A DNA stretch of 40,520 nt from Planctomycetales bacterium (GTDB lineage: Bacteria > Planctomycetota > Planctomycetia > Pirellulales > Pirellulaceae): NCBI GenBank assembly GCA_020427005.1, contig JAGQOY010000040.1, positions 1 to 40,520 of the forward strand, given 5' to 3'. The notes under the pieces were generated by a model. The model worked only from the letters and a program-made list of their open reading frames with translations, ran no database searches and was not told the DNA's origin. The translations under genes were made by a program, and so were the position numbers. This document shows positions 33,195-40,520 of the stretch, in pieces (within the stretch, counting starts at the first letter, position 1; the number at the start of each line of letters is the position of its first letter).

Positions 33195-34610
33195 CTATTT
33201 ACCAACTAGCGGAATATCAAACGCTTCGTCCCAACGATTGTTTTGACAATTGCGGATCTGAATTCGGTTGCCTTCATCAGAACTACTATTGATCAGGCAA
33301 CCTGAAAAAACACTTTGGCTGACGCTATTTATCTTCAAAGCGAATTGACAATCGAGAATCGTTAATCCGGAAACGTTGAGACGTTTACAGTCGCTGAACT
33401 CAACTGCTGCATTTTCACCGCTGATTGCCGATACGTGCAACCCGGCCAATGTACAATCTTCGCAATCCTTCACGCTAATGAGATTTCGAGAGTCGCGAGC
33501 ATGACCGTAATCATATCGTGGATTGCGATCAAAGTTATTCGCAGCCATAACAATATGACTACAGTTGTCGAGGCGCAAATTGTAATCGTAGCCCATCCAA
33601 AATGTATTTCCGGTCAGCGTAATTCCACGACACCCTTCTAGCCAGACGTTGTTGTGTACGTCACTTAGGACGTTGCCAGTAATAGTAACATGCCCTTCAT
33701 TTCGCGGCCGGCCGTCGTCCGTCGCATTGCTATTGCCAATCATCCGGATGTTGGCTGAATCAGGTCCTGCGTCGTTGTGCTGAATGGTACATCCGGTAAT
33801 CGCGACCTCAGCAATACCGTAATCACTTCTGCGACAATCAATAAGAATATTTGCCGTCGGGTCTTGATCTGCACCCATATTACTTTCAATATCACATCCA
33901 GTTATGTGAATGTTCCGCACATTCCCTCCCCGGGCTACGATGCCGCCTTGCTGACAGTAACTAATATGACATCCAACGATGTTGGATTGGTGTAGATTGA
34001 CATTATCATAAAAGATTCCGCATCCGCCGTTCTCATATATGTGGCACGCATCGATCAACAGGTTGCGGTTATTGTTTACCAGACGAACTCCATGTCTCAA
34101 CTTACGTAAATGCAAATTCGACAGTGTTAATTGCATCGTACCGCTAGCTTCAATGCCATCGGCCTCCGGATGTTGGCCTTCAATCGCGAACCCAATTAAG
34201 GTTGGCATCCTCTCACGATCCCAGACTTGTTCAGCAAATCCCTCCGGATCCGCTGATCTAAAATGTGAACCAATAACCTCAAACGCAGGGCCTGGCGTCG
34301 TCTTGATAATGCGAGTAGCAGTCGAACCGCGGAGCTCCCGAAAGCCCGTGCGAGCTAAATCAACTTGGATCGCATGTTCCAAATGCAGTGTTCCCGCTGG
34401 CAACTCAACCAGTCCTGCACTTTCATCTACGATTGTTTGTAAATAATGGCTAGCATCGAGATCAGTATTCAAATACTTTCCCCAATTGGTCTGAGTCTGC
34501 GCAGACGCAACGCCCACCTGCAGTCCCCACATCAAATACATTACGGATAAAACTCGCACGGTAACTAATTGCGTAAAATTAGCCATGGGAGTCATTTGCT
34601 CTATTTTCAT
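33195..34610 (-). CDS. Secreted right-handed parallel beta-helix protein
   Basis: Exported protein with a pectate-lyase-like parallel beta-helix fold, of unknown enzymology. The N-terminus holds a signal peptide (LSVMYLMWGLQVGVASAQ). From about residue 100 there are repeated coils with Asn-rich stacks and phrases such as NLLIDACHIYENGG, NIVGCHISYCQQGG, NIHITGCDIESN, HVTITGNVLSDV and ITLTGNTFWMGYDYNLRLDN. No catalytic lysine/arginine pair can be assigned from sequence alone. In carbohydrate clusters such proteins are often polysaccharide lyases, hydrolases or epimerases. The start is ATG 34610, 15 nt from the stop of the upstream sulfatase; ATGs at 34595 and 34586 are alternatives. Its position between two sulfatases suggests action on the same polymer. 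Confidence 0.86.
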   Translation of the reverse strand: MKIEQMTPMANFTQLVTVRVLSVMYLMWGLQVGVASAQTQTNWGKYLNTDLDASHYLQTIVDESAGLVELPAGTLHLEHAIQVDLARTGFRELRGSTATRIIKTTPGPAFEVIGSHFRSADPEGFAEQVWDRERMPTLIGFAIEGQHPEADGIEASGTMQLTLSNLHLRKLRHGVRLVNNNRNLLIDACHIYENGGCGIFYDNVNLHQSNIVGCHISYCQQGGIVARGGNVRNIHITGCDIESNMGADQDPTANILIDCRRSDYGIAEVAITGCTIQHNDAGPDSANIRMIGNSNATDDGRPRNEGHVTITGNVLSDVHNNVWLEGCRGITLTGNTFWMGYDYNLRLDNCSHIVMAANNFDRNPRYDYGHARDSRNLISVKDCEDCTLAGLHVSAISGENAAVEFSDCKRLNVSGLTILDCQFALKINSVSQSVFSGCLINSSSDEGNRIQIRNCQNNRWDEAFDIPLVGK

Positions 34611-34625
34611 GATTGGAGGATCTCG

Positions 34626-36119
34626 TCATGGGGAGTTGGAATGTATGACTGGTCCAGAATTAGAATTCGCCGTGGAATGACTTCGGGCACCTGGAAAGGC
34701 TCCCCGAACAACCGGCTTATTGTTACCTTCATGCAACGGTTGACGATCAAGCGTCGGAGATTCTGGAACATCATCGCCAGTCTCAGATTGCCACGCACCA
34801 AGCAATTCACGCATGGTCTTCATGACGTCCTGATAACGTGTCTCTGCGGCCATATTGTTCAATTGATGGGGATCATCTGCAATCCGAAATAGCATTTCTG
34901 ACGGCTGATTGGGCTGTGTCATCAAGTTTTGCGCATCGGTCAGCTTTCCAGCCGCACTTGCCAACCAGAGTTCCTTTGCAGCAGCAAATTTGAAATCCGA
35001 GCTTTCACTCGATACGTTGTACCGCTCTGGCCAAGCGTTCCAAATATAGAGCCAGCCGTCGTGACGCACTGCTCGAGCATGATTCTGATAAACATGCCAA
35101 TTTCGTTCCGAGAACGCCACATTGCGAACTTCAGCCGTGGGGTCCTCGAGTACCGGTACGAAGCTGACGCCTTGTACAGAAGGCGGCTTTTCCACCCCCG
35201 CTAGTTCTAAGATTGTTGCCGCATAGTCGACGGAACTGGTAATCGACTTCGTGCGCCCTGCGCTAACTCGTGGTCCCAAAACTATTAGAGGTGTGCGTAT
35301 TCCACTGTCAAATAAATAAGTCTTGCAACGAGGAAACGGACGCCCATTGTCGCTGCAGTAAATGAAGTAAGTGTTGTTGCGAACGCCTTGCCTTTCCAAC
35401 TCATCCATGACTTGACCAGCATAGTAGTCGGTCCGGCTAACCTCGTGAGCAAACTCAGCCAATTCCTGACGGGTCGCAGGTCCGTCAAATAGCATCGGAG
35501 GAACTTGAACGTCAATTGCGTTATAGGTAGGTGCGTGGGAGTCCGGAGTAAATGCATAGTGCGCGTCATGCGATGCAAACCAGCAGAAGAAGGGTTTGTC
35601 ACGAGGGCGTTCGCGCAAGTGCCTGACCCAGTTTTCCGATCCAGAGGGACTGCTATCGGAATGTTCTACAAAGCCAAGTTTCTCAGGCGCGTTCATATGG
35701 TTCTTGCCCGATAGAATTGTATGGTATCCGTGGTTTTTTAGCAGTTGTACAAACGTTACCTGATCGTCCGGCAATGTTGTGTGCAACTCGGGTGCACCCG
35801 TGTTATGTGGGTATCGTCCAGTAATCATGCTACAACGGCTGGGGGAACAGGAACTAATCGTTAAGTAGGCGTTGTCAAATACAAGACCTTGAGTAGCCAA
35901 TCGATCAAGGTTGGGTGTATGGATCCAGGAGTTACCATAAATTCCCAAATCATCTGCACTTATGTCATCCGTTATGAAGAACACGAAATTTGGCTGGACT
36001 GCTAATCCAACATGACACAAAGTCAGCAAAGTTGTGGCTGCTAACACAGCCCATTTAGTATGCGGGATTATCATGACAACCAGTTTTTCCATTTCTCTTA
36101 GACAAAAATTCTCAATCAT
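34626..36119 (-). CDS. Secreted sulfatase (Cys-type, heparan-sulfatase-like)
   Basis: Formylglycine-dependent sulfatase. The N-terminus is uncertain: ATGs at 36119, 36092 and 36074 all precede the hydrophobic signal (HTKWAVLAATTLLTLCHVGL). Counting from 36119, Asp51-Asp52 in FFITDDISADDLG are metal ligands and CSPSRCSMITGRYPHNTG has Cys91 (C-x-P-S-R). TILSGKNHMNAPEKLGF is a variant of the G-K-x-H block, in which Asn replaces the more usual Trp before His. YFIYCSDNGRPFPRCKTYLF resembles N-sulfoglucosamine sulfohydrolase (heparan N-sulfatase)-like enzymes. The length of 497 aa is normal. It is the first gene of a minus-strand run with the beta-helix protein, a second sulfatase and recQ. Confidence 0.93.
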   Translation of the reverse strand: MIENFCLREMEKLVVMIIPHTKWAVLAATTLLTLCHVGLAVQPNFVFFITDDISADDLGIYGNSWIHTPNLDRLATQGLVFDNAYLTISSCSPSRCSMITGRYPHNTGAPELHTTLPDDQVTFVQLLKNHGYHTILSGKNHMNAPEKLGFVEHSDSSPSGSENWVRHLRERPRDKPFFCWFASHDAHYAFTPDSHAPTYNAIDVQVPPMLFDGPATRQELAEFAHEVSRTDYYAGQVMDELERQGVRNNTYFIYCSDNGRPFPRCKTYLFDSGIRTPLIVLGPRVSAGRTKSITSSVDYAATILELAGVEKPPSVQGVSFVPVLEDPTAEVRNVAFSERNWHVYQNHARAVRHDGWLYIWNAWPERYNVSSESSDFKFAAAKELWLASAAGKLTDAQNLMTQPNQPSEMLFRIADDPHQLNNMAAETRYQDVMKTMRELLGAWQSETGDDVPESPTLDRQPLHEGNNKPVVRGAFPGARSHSTANSNSGPVIHSNSP

Positions 36120-36282
36120 AGTTCGTTGACAACGTCACATAATGATCAGCATCTGATATTAAAGTGGATCGAGTAACATTGGCTTGCAAGTTTCGCGTAT
36201 CCTGTATTCGTAGGTGCAGGAATCCCTGCGCCAATAAGTGTGGCACAATCTTGGTCGGAATTCAATTTCGGTGAGAAAGATA

Positions 36283-37665
36283 ATGAAGACGATTCTCGCA
36301 TTGTTTTGTGCAATGTTAGCCGTGGAAGGACTGAAGGCCGATGATCGACCAAACATTGTATTTATCGCGATCGACGACCTAAACGATTGGATTGGCTGTC
36401 TAGCCGGGCACCCTCAGGTACAAACTCCAAACCTGGATCGCTTGGCTAGTCGAGGTTGCCTGTTTCGCAACGCACACTGCCAAGTTCCCGTATGCATGGC
36501 GTCACGAGTTTCAGTCTTCTCGGGCAAACTGGCCTCGACGACCGGCTGCTATGAGTTTAACGCGGATTTCCACCAAGCGACGACTCTCGAGAGTGATCTG
36601 CCTATTCCTTTGCTTTTCAAACGAAACGGTTACATGACGCTAGGTGGCGGTAAGCTTTTGCATTCGGGTTTCAAAGGACGTGTGGCTGAGTCTTTCGATG
36701 TGAATCTTACTCAAGGCCGTAATCCAACTCCCAGTCAGCCGATGAATTGGCCCGTTAAAGTTTGGGACTACGGAGCCTTTCCCGAAAGTGATGAGGAGAT
36801 GGGAGACTATCAACTGGCTGAAAAAGCTGCTGAGTTCTTGATGCAAGAGCAGGATAAGCCGTTTTTCCTTGCTACAGGATTTCATCGCCCACATGTTCCA
36901 TTACTGGTGCCACCGAAATGGTTTGACCTTTATGATCGCGATACACTCATGCTGCCGGAAGTACCGGACGATGACATGGACGACATTCCGATTAGCGATA
37001 TAACACGCCAGCAAGCCATCGCTCCCAAACATTCCGAAGTAGTGCGAAGCGGCAAATGGCGAGATTTTGTCCACTCCTATTTGGCGTGCATTAGTTTTGT
37101 CGATCACTGCGTTGGCGTTGTTGCAGACGCAGCACTTGACGGCCCAAACGGTGGCAATACGCTAATTGTCTTATGGAGTGATCACGGTTGGCATCTAGGT
37201 GAAAAACAGCACTGGGCCAAACGCACGTTATGGGAAGAATCGACGCGCACGCCACTGATATTCGCCGGCAAGGGGGTGCCTCAGGGGGCCACATGTGATG
37301 CAACCGTAGGCCTGGTTGATATCTATCCTTCGCTAATAGACATTGCAGGTCTCAACGCTCCGCAACGATTCGATGGCCAAAGCTTGGCGCCGTTTCTTAA
37401 CGATCCGAATCAAAAATCTGATCGGGCAGTTTTGTGTACCTGGCTGCCAAATAATCACGTCGTTATTCAAAACAATTGGCGTTACATTCACTACAAAGAA
37501 GGGACTGAGGAACTATATGATTTGTCTGTGGATCCAGGGGAATTCAAAAACTTGGCTAATGATCCAGATAAAGAACCAATCAAAAGGCAACTTGCCAGTT
37601 TCTTGCCAGCCGTGAATGCTCCCCTGCTGCAAATTCCCAAAAACAAGGTAAATACTGCTGATTGA
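36283..37665 (+). CDS. Secreted sulfatase (Cys-type, iduronate-2-sulfatase-like)
   Basis: Formylglycine-dependent sulfatase. ATG 36283 (MKTILALFCAMLAVEGLKA) gives a compact signal peptide; an in-frame ATG at 36238 adds 15 residues without signal character. Asp31-Asp32 in FIAIDDLNDWIG and CMASRVSVFSG with Cys71 (C-x-A-x-R) are present. IDDLNDW, GGGKLLHSGF and the WSDHGWHLGEKQHWAKRTLW block are the wording of iduronate-2-sulfatase-like enzymes. The length is 460 aa. It is divergent from the preceding sulfatase, with a short shared promoter region (36120-36282). The substrate is not shown. Confidence 0.94.
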   Translation: MKTILALFCAMLAVEGLKADDRPNIVFIAIDDLNDWIGCLAGHPQVQTPNLDRLASRGCLFRNAHCQVPVCMASRVSVFSGKLASTTGCYEFNADFHQATTLESDLPIPLLFKRNGYMTLGGGKLLHSGFKGRVAESFDVNLTQGRNPTPSQPMNWPVKVWDYGAFPESDEEMGDYQLAEKAAEFLMQEQDKPFFLATGFHRPHVPLLVPPKWFDLYDRDTLMLPEVPDDDMDDIPISDITRQQAIAPKHSEVVRSGKWRDFVHSYLACISFVDHCVGVVADAALDGPNGGNTLIVLWSDHGWHLGEKQHWAKRTLWEESTRTPLIFAGKGVPQGATCDATVGLVDIYPSLIDIAGLNAPQRFDGQSLAPFLNDPNQKSDRAVLCTWLPNNHVVIQNNWRYIHYKEGTEELYDLSVDPGEFKNLANDPDKEPIKRQLASFLPAVNAPLLQIPKNKVNTAD

Positions 37666-37688
37666 CGAAAACCGATGAGCTCAATATT

Positions 37689-38459
37689 TCACAGTGTTAC
37701 TTCGGTGCAAGTGGAGCAGTCAGCTGTACTGAATGATTTTGGACCACCGATTACGACTTCCCTAAATTCTTTCCAAAGCACTTCTGCTGATTCGATGCCA
37801 GATTCGCGAACCACTTGTAGATCTGACTCCAGTGTCTGGGGTTGATCGTGGTCGGCGGCCTCGAGTTCATCTAGGAATCGTCTGGTGGCGACTGTGTCTT
37901 GAAATCGGAGATCATCTGTTGGAGCTCGATTAGTGACTGCAGACACCCGGATTTCCTGGATACGGGACTCGATCGCATCCGAACCGGCCACGACAATATC
38001 GGCATTTAGCAGCCAACCGCCTGGTTTCAATGCTTTAACTACCCCCGTAAGCAACTTCAATTTTTCAGCGCGATTTAGGTGGTGAAGCGCGTAGGATGAA
38101 ATCACTAGGTCGAACGCGTTTGGCTTCACGATCTCGGGAGGCAAGTTTTGGAATTCGCAGTTTACCCATTGGACTCGTTGGCAGTAATTCCCAAGTCGCG
38201 ATTTGGCAAGGTCCAACATCGCCGCTGCCCCATCAACGGCTACGACTTTCGCGTCAGGAAACCTCTCGAGAAGCTTGTGTGCGAATACTCCGGTTCCAGT
38301 ACCGAGATCCAAAACAGAAAATTTCAGCCCTTTATCAAACGGCAGGATTGTCAAGGCTATGTCTATCATCTTGTTCCGAAGCGGATGCATAATCTCCATA
38401 TCATGATCATATGTTCGGACTCTTGCAGGTAGATCATACGCCTCGGCACTGGCATTCAT
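37689..38459 (-). CDS. Class I SAM-dependent methyltransferase
   Basis: Rossmann-fold methyltransferase. Motif I is VLDLGTGTGVFAHKL (49-63). The acidic end of strand 2 is in VVAVDGAAAMLDLAK, motif IV-like wording is FDLVISSYALHHL, and the later LLTGVVKALKPGGWLLNADI is typical of the ubiquinone/menaquinone-type and related small-molecule methyltransferases. The C-terminal third is helical and unlike known specific families. The length is 256 aa. No ribosome binding site is obvious at the ATG. Downstream of bcp and deoC on the minus strand, but separated by gaps of about 35-105 nt; the substrate is unknown. Confidence 0.9.
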   Translation of the reverse strand: MNASAEAYDLPARVRTYDHDMEIMHPLRNKMIDIALTILPFDKGLKFSVLDLGTGTGVFAHKLLERFPDAKVVAVDGAAAMLDLAKSRLGNYCQRVQWVNCEFQNLPPEIVKPNAFDLVISSYALHHLNRAEKLKLLTGVVKALKPGGWLLNADIVVAGSDAIESRIQEIRVSAVTNRAPTDDLRFQDTVATRRFLDELEAADHDQPQTLESDLQVVRESGIESAEVLWKEFREVVIGGPKSFSTADCSTCTEVTL

Positions 38460-38565
38460 TCAATATTCCATCGGTAAAAAACGGCGGATCAAGATGATAG
38501 AACAAAGGTGAGAGAAAGACATATATCAGCGTCACCGTCGTATTTCGTTGAACGTAAAGTCCGCT

Positions 38566-39126
38566 CTAATTGTCAGAATTGACGATCTTCGATTGTACGG
38601 AGAAATTGGGAATATTGTTGTCCCAGTATATGTATTTGATCAAGTGTTTGGGCAGGACCCTGCGTTTGTTATTTTGCTCGCCGTAAGAAACGAGCACGTA
38701 GTCGCTCCCCACATGAAGCACCGTACAAAGGAGCGCGCTGCGATCGAAGGAAATAGAAATCTCCGGCTCTGCGTATCGCGTTCCCGTCGGAAGTTTGTTG
38801 CTTCGTTTCGACATCGATTCTTCATGTTCCTTCAGATACTGGGTCGCGAGTGAATCGATAATTTCATACTTTTTGCGTAATTCAGAATTTGAAAGTTTTC
38901 TGGCATCGACCGCCATTCGCCATCCACTCTCGTCATAGATTCCGATAGTAAACTGCTCCCCAGTTCGATCTGGACTCTGGTTATAGTGAACGCCAACTCG
39001 AGTGCCTACTTTTAGGAAACCAAGCATCGAGCTCGGAAACTCTTCCCCCTCAGCTTGAGCAAAGAGAGATGGTGGGCCTTGGAGGATCAGTGAAAGTAGC
39101 AGCGTCCCAGCAAGCAGCGATTTCAT
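38566..39126 (-). CDS. Small exported protein of unknown function
   Basis: 186-aa protein with a signal peptide (KSLLAGTLLLSLILQGPPSL, cleaved near FAQA). The mature part begins with charged segments and includes a helical stretch rich in Lys/Glu (about 82-108). A beta-rich C-terminal region follows (YVLVSYGEQNNKRRVLPKHL near 145-164). I recognise no family and no catalytic residues. It lies 33 nt downstream of the deoC stop on the minus strand, so it could be cotranscribed with it. Coding confidence rests on the signal peptide and length. Confidence 0.75.
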   Translation of the reverse strand: MKSLLAGTLLLSLILQGPPSLFAQAEGEEFPSSMLGFLKVGTRVGVHYNQSPDRTGEQFTIGIYDESGWRMAVDARKLSNSELRKKYEIIDSLATQYLKEHEESMSKRSNKLPTGTRYAEPEISISFDRSALLCTVLHVGSDYVLVSYGEQNNKRRVLPKHLIKYIYWDNNIPNFSVQSKIVNSDN

Positions 39127-39159
39127 GCTTTACTTCCTCGTTTGTGGCTGCAATTTCTA

Positions 39160-39882
39160 CTAGTACGATGACTTGCCCAGTGACTGCAGTTGAATTTCAG
39201 GCATACCAGCTTGTTGTCTGTATTCGTCTAGCATTTCCTTTGTGCGGCTGGCTCCACATCTTGAGACGCCCAGTTTGCGTACTTCGATCAGGGTTGCGAG
39301 ATCACGTACCCCACCGGCTGCTTTGACTTGTACGTGTGATGCGGAGTGCTTACGCATGAGGCGTAGATCATCCAGAGTTGCACCTCCCGATCCATAGCCA
39401 GTACTTGTCTTGATCCAATCAGCCATCAATTCACTGCAAATTTCGCAGAGCCGAATTTTCTGTTCATCTTGCAAGTAGCAGTTTTCAAAAATGACCTTGA
39501 CTTTTTGCCCCGCATCATGAGCCACTTGAATTACCGCACGAATATCTTGGGTCACGTAATCCCAATTACCAGACAGCACTTGACTAATATTCACAACCAT
39601 ATCTAGTTCCTCACAGCCATCGTGGAGGGCCTGGGAAGCCTCAGCAATTTTCACTTTTGTCGTGTGACCACCATGTGGGAAACCAATGGTAGTGGAGGCT
39701 TTAATATCAGTCTCTTTGAGTAATTCAGCGCAGCGCGGCAGATAATATGGCATGATACATACGCTGGCCACGTCATAAGCTATCGCCAGTTGTATACCTG
39801 ACTCGAGAATCTCTTGATTGTAATTGGGAACCAACAAAGAGTGGTCAATCATCTTGGCAAGATCTAGGTAACTGTATTGCAT
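39160..39882 (-). CDS. deoC: Deoxyribose-phosphate aldolase
   Basis: Class I aldolase that splits 2-deoxyribose 5-phosphate into acetaldehyde and glyceraldehyde 3-phosphate. The DeoC fold is evident. Catalytic positions read as Asp94 (ELDMVVN), the Schiff-base Lys158 (DWIKTSTGYGSGGAT) and Lys187 (VKAAGGVRD), matching the E. coli Asp102/Lys167/Lys201 set by context. The length of 240 aa is normal. The ATG at 39882 has no clear Shine-Dalgarno. It lies between bcp (54 nt upstream) and the exported small protein on the minus strand. In planctomycetes deoC-like aldolases can be linked to deoxy-sugar breakdown, but nothing here proves that role. Confidence 0.93.
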   Translation of the reverse strand: MQYSYLDLAKMIDHSLLVPNYNQEILESGIQLAIAYDVASVCIMPYYLPRCAELLKETDIKASTTIGFPHGGHTTKVKIAEASQALHDGCEELDMVVNISQVLSGNWDYVTQDIRAVIQVAHDAGQKVKVIFENCYLQDEQKIRLCEICSELMADWIKTSTGYGSGGATLDDLRLMRKHSASHVQVKAAGGVRDLATLIEVRKLGVSRCGASRTKEMLDEYRQQAGMPEIQLQSLGKSSY

Positions 39883-39936
39883 TAGAAATTCATCTTAATC
39901 TGAAGTAAATCGAAGCTGAGACTGGGTAATCGCAAA

Positions 39937-40416
39937 TTAGTCCTTCACTAATTCTTGAAGAGCTGCAAGCACTTGCGTGTCATGCCCATCTACCTGAACT
40001 TTTTTCCAAAGCTTCGCAACCTTACCGTCGTGGCCAATAAGGAAAGTACTACGCTGCACGCCCATCGATTTCTTTCCATACATATTTTTCTCTCGCCAAG
40101 CACCATACTTTTCAGCCACTTTGTGATCCAAATCGGCAAGTAGGGTGAAATTGAGCTCGTATTTGGTTTTGAATTTGGCATGTGATTCCGAAGTGTCAGG
40201 GCTTACACCCAGTACAACGGCTCCAAGAGATTCCAACTCAGCTTTTCTATCACGAAAGGCACATGCTTCTCGTGTGCAGCCGGGAGTGTCATCTTTGGGG
40301 TAAAAATACAAAACAACGGGTGAGCCGGCAAAGTCTGAAAGTTTCACTTTTTTCCCTGAGTCCGTCGACAAAGTGAATGCCGGAGCCTTCTTTCCTTCCT
40401 CAATCCAATCACTCAT
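39937..40416 (-). CDS. bcp: Thioredoxin-dependent thiol peroxidase (BCP/peroxiredoxin Q)
   Basis: Peroxiredoxin of the BCP/PrxQ type that reduces peroxides with thioredoxin in the cytoplasm. Peroxidatic Cys47 is in DDTPGCTREAC, and the second Cys52, five residues on, is the resolving Cys as in 2-Cys BCP. Other family segments are APAFTLSTDSGKKVKLSDF, VVLYFYPKDD, VVLGVSPDT and GVQRSTFLIGHDGKV. The length of 159 aa is normal. It is the last gene of the window, and the 100 nt beyond it hold no further gene. Confidence 0.96.
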   Translation of the reverse strand: MSDWIEEGKKAPAFTLSTDSGKKVKLSDFAGSPVVLYFYPKDDTPGCTREACAFRDRKAELESLGAVVLGVSPDTSESHAKFKTKYELNFTLLADLDHKVAEKYGAWREKNMYGKKSMGVQRSTFLIGHDGKVAKLWKKVQVDGHDTQVLAALQELVKD

Positions 40417-40520
40417 GATTCATACTCGTCTTACAGTACTTCTGCTACGGATAAACAAAGCTACTCAAATGTTACAACCACTGCATAATCTAGGTACGGC
40501 TCAATCCATACGGGAATTTA

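Noticed and set aside
37689..40416. deoC as part of a planctomycete microcompartment locus
   Set aside because: No shell protein, class II aldolase or aldehyde dehydrogenase genes lie next to it in the window.
1..40520. tRNA genes, CRISPR arrays, insertion sequences, integrases
   Set aside because: No cloverleaf with a T-loop GGTTCRA pattern, no regularly spaced repeats, and no transposase or integrase motifs were seen by eye.

Overview
The window looks like chromosomal DNA of a planctomycete, probably of the Pirellulaceae type. The evidence is a set of families that are abundant in that phylum: five secreted Cys-type sulfatases, a planctomycete cytochrome/DUF1549/DUF1553 protein followed by a DUF1501 protein, a secreted VCBS-repeat protein, Tat-exported TIM-barrel proteins, and many non-ATG or Shine-Dalgarno-poor starts. 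Composition looks balanced, near half GC by eye. No tRNA, rRNA, CRISPR array, integrase or transposase was recognised.

Layout. 1-4949: a YkgJ-like cysteine-cluster protein, hisS, a six-helix membrane protein, a DCC thiol-oxidoreductase-like protein, a pair of REP-like double-hairpin repeats with a possible operator, and a Tat-exported sugar isomerase/epimerase-like protein. 5132-12221: sulfite reductase hemoprotein, a MaoC hydratase, FtsK and phosphofructokinase (housekeeping). 12502-17805: a VCBS-repeat protein, an L-fuconolactonase-like amidohydrolase, an L-fucose-dehydrogenase-like aldo/keto reductase and a sulfatase, all on the + strand. The first three are tightly packed and suggest non-phosphorylative oxidation of a deoxy-sugar, perhaps from a sulfated fucan. 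18131-20100: a two-gene cassette of a three-Cys-motif protein (DUF5131, phage Gp37/Gp68 family) and its TcmP partner, overlapping by 4 nt and flanked by gene-poor, apparently degraded DNA. This is the most unusual system here. 20834-24243: a glycosyltransferase, an SDR protein without its catalytic Tyr, a lipoprotein of unknown function and a TerB/DUF533-like protein. 24309-29926: a divergent sulfatase and the PSD1/DUF1501 pair. 30089-36119: a minus-strand run of sulfatase, parallel beta-helix protein, sulfatase and a RecQ-like helicase. 36283-37665: a fifth sulfatase. 37689-40416: a methyltransferase, a small exported protein, deoC and bcp.

Together, much of the window is accessory catabolism of sulfated polysaccharides (sulfatases, beta-helix protein, fucose-type oxidation, PSD1/DUF1501) set among core genes (hisS, ftsK, pfkA, cysI, deoC, bcp), with one probable horizontally acquired cassette (DUF5131-TcmP). 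Bases 1-277 and 40417-40520 hold no gene I can support.
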